Assembly: GCA_003537495.1 (NCBI GenBank)
Contig: DPSB01000536.1
Location: 1-15,291 of the forward strand
Reading direction: 5' to 3'
Length of the DNA: 15,291 nt
From: Cytophagales bacterium
GTDB lineage: Bacteria > Bacteroidota > Bacteroidia > Cytophagales > Cyclobacteriaceae
The position numbers and the translations under genes were made by a program. Positions 14,853 through 15,291 of the stretch are shown in pieces. The notes under the pieces are model-generated. The model was not told the origin of the DNA, did no database searches, and saw nothing but the letters and a program-made list of their open reading frames with translations. Within the stretch, counting starts at the first letter, position 1; each line of letters opens with the position of its first letter.

Positions 14853-14862
14853 ATACTCTTTC

Positions 14863-15291
14863 ATGCAGCAAGGCCATATAAAAAATAAAATGACCAGCTA
14901 CAGGTGGGTCATTTGTTCCATGTTATTTTTTGCCACTACCATCAATTACCTTGACAGGCAGGTGCTTTCGCTGACATGGAAAGATTTTATTGTACCTGAA
15001 TTTCACTGGGACAATAATGATTACGGAACCATCACTGCTGTTTTTTCCATCGCTTATGCAGTATCCATGCTGTTGGCCGGTCGCTTTGTAGATTGGATGG
15101 ATACCAAAAAAGGCTTTCTATGGGCTATTTTCATCTGGTCCATCGGTGCTTGTCTTCATGCCTTTTGCGGTATCGCTACTTCAGGTATGCTTACTGGTAA
15201 ATGGCTGGTGGGATTTGAAGGTGCCAAAGAAGCCATAGCCCCGGTAAGTGATGTGGCTAAACTTACTTCCATCCGTGTCCCTCTCTTTGTC
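14863..15291 (+). CDS. exuT: MFS hexuronate transporter, 3' truncated by window edge
   Basis: The first 143 codons of a major facilitator superfamily permease, open to the end of the window; full family members have about 400-450 residues. Seen: transmembrane helix 1 in RWVICSMLFFATTINYLDRQ, with the NYLDR signature of the anion:cation symporter (hexuronate/phthalate) branch, helix 2 in TITAVFSIAYAVSMLLAGRF, the motif A-like loop GRFVDWMDTKKG, and helix 3 in FLWAIFIWSIGACLHAF. The sequence resembles ExuT-type glucuronate/galacturonate importers. As the last visible gene of a uronate pathway, import of free (methyl)glucuronate released in the periplasm by GH67 and GH115 is its likely task. ATG 14863 is 10 bp after eda; a second in-frame ATG at 14890 would also keep helix 1 intact. 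Confidence 0.87.
   Translation, partial: MQQGHIKNKMTSYRWVICSMLFFATTINYLDRQVLSLTWKDFIVPEFHWDNNDYGTITAVFSIAYAVSMLLAGRFVDWMDTKKGFLWAIFIWSIGACLHAFCGIATSGMLTGKWLVGFEGAKEAIAPVSDVAKLTSIRVPLFV

Noticed and set aside
1..15291. CRISPR arrays, tRNA or rRNA genes, insertion sequences, phage or defence genes
   Set aside because: No regularly spaced repeats, cloverleaf-like sequences, transposase motifs or long terminal inverted repeats were seen; the window is filled by metabolic genes.

Overview
The window looks like a Bacteroidota (Bacteroidetes) chromosome segment carrying a glucuronoxylan and hexuronate utilisation locus. Reasons for the taxon: genes start behind A-rich leaders without recognisable Shine-Dalgarno sequences, two glycosidases carry lipoprotein signals, and the protein families (GH115, GH43, GH10, SGNH esterase, GH67, and a hexuronate MFS permease) are typical of xylan loci in this phylum. 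The order cannot be fixed from sequence alone; the first four fifths feel Cytophagales-like and the last fifth Chitinophagaceae-like, but that is an impression. All genes are on the + strand.

Positions 1-5854 hold a secreted xylan-degrading block: the 3' part of a GH115 alpha-glucuronidase, a GH43 lipoprotein (probable beta-xylosidase or arabinofuranosidase), a GH10 endo-xylanase lipoprotein, and a two-domain SGNH sialate O-acetylesterase-like protein that in this context probably removes acetyl groups from xylan. Spacing is tight (17 bp, 1-bp TAATG overlap, 3 bp). A 69-bp gap then holds a candidate operator before a LacI-family regulator (5924-6949).

Positions 6952-12488 follow the regulator with gaps of only a few bases: a secreted GH67 alpha-glucuronidase, an SDR oxidoreductase in the slot of UxuB, mannonate dehydratase UxuA and glucuronate isomerase UxaC. 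After a 110-bp non-coding gap the layout changes to longer spacers with hairpins: KDG kinase (KdgK), a small YhcH/YjgK/YiaL (DUF386) protein, KDPG aldolase (Eda) and the 5' end of an ExuT-type hexuronate transporter cut by the window edge.

Together the genes describe one route. GH10 cuts xylan, the esterase deacetylates it, GH115 and GH67 release (4-O-methyl)glucuronic acid from polymer and from oligosaccharide ends respectively, and GH43 trims xylose or arabinose. The permease imports the uronate, then UxaC (glucuronate to fructuronate), the SDR (to mannonate), UxuA (to KDG), KdgK (to KDPG) and Eda (to pyruvate and glyceraldehyde 3-phosphate) complete catabolism. No SusC/SusD pair, xylose isomerase or xylulokinase is present in the window. 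I see no wholly new system. The points most worth follow-up are the DUF386 gene between kdgK and eda, the SDR substitution for UxuB, the paired CG-centred boxes ahead of the LacI gene, and the change of architecture near 12.5 kb.
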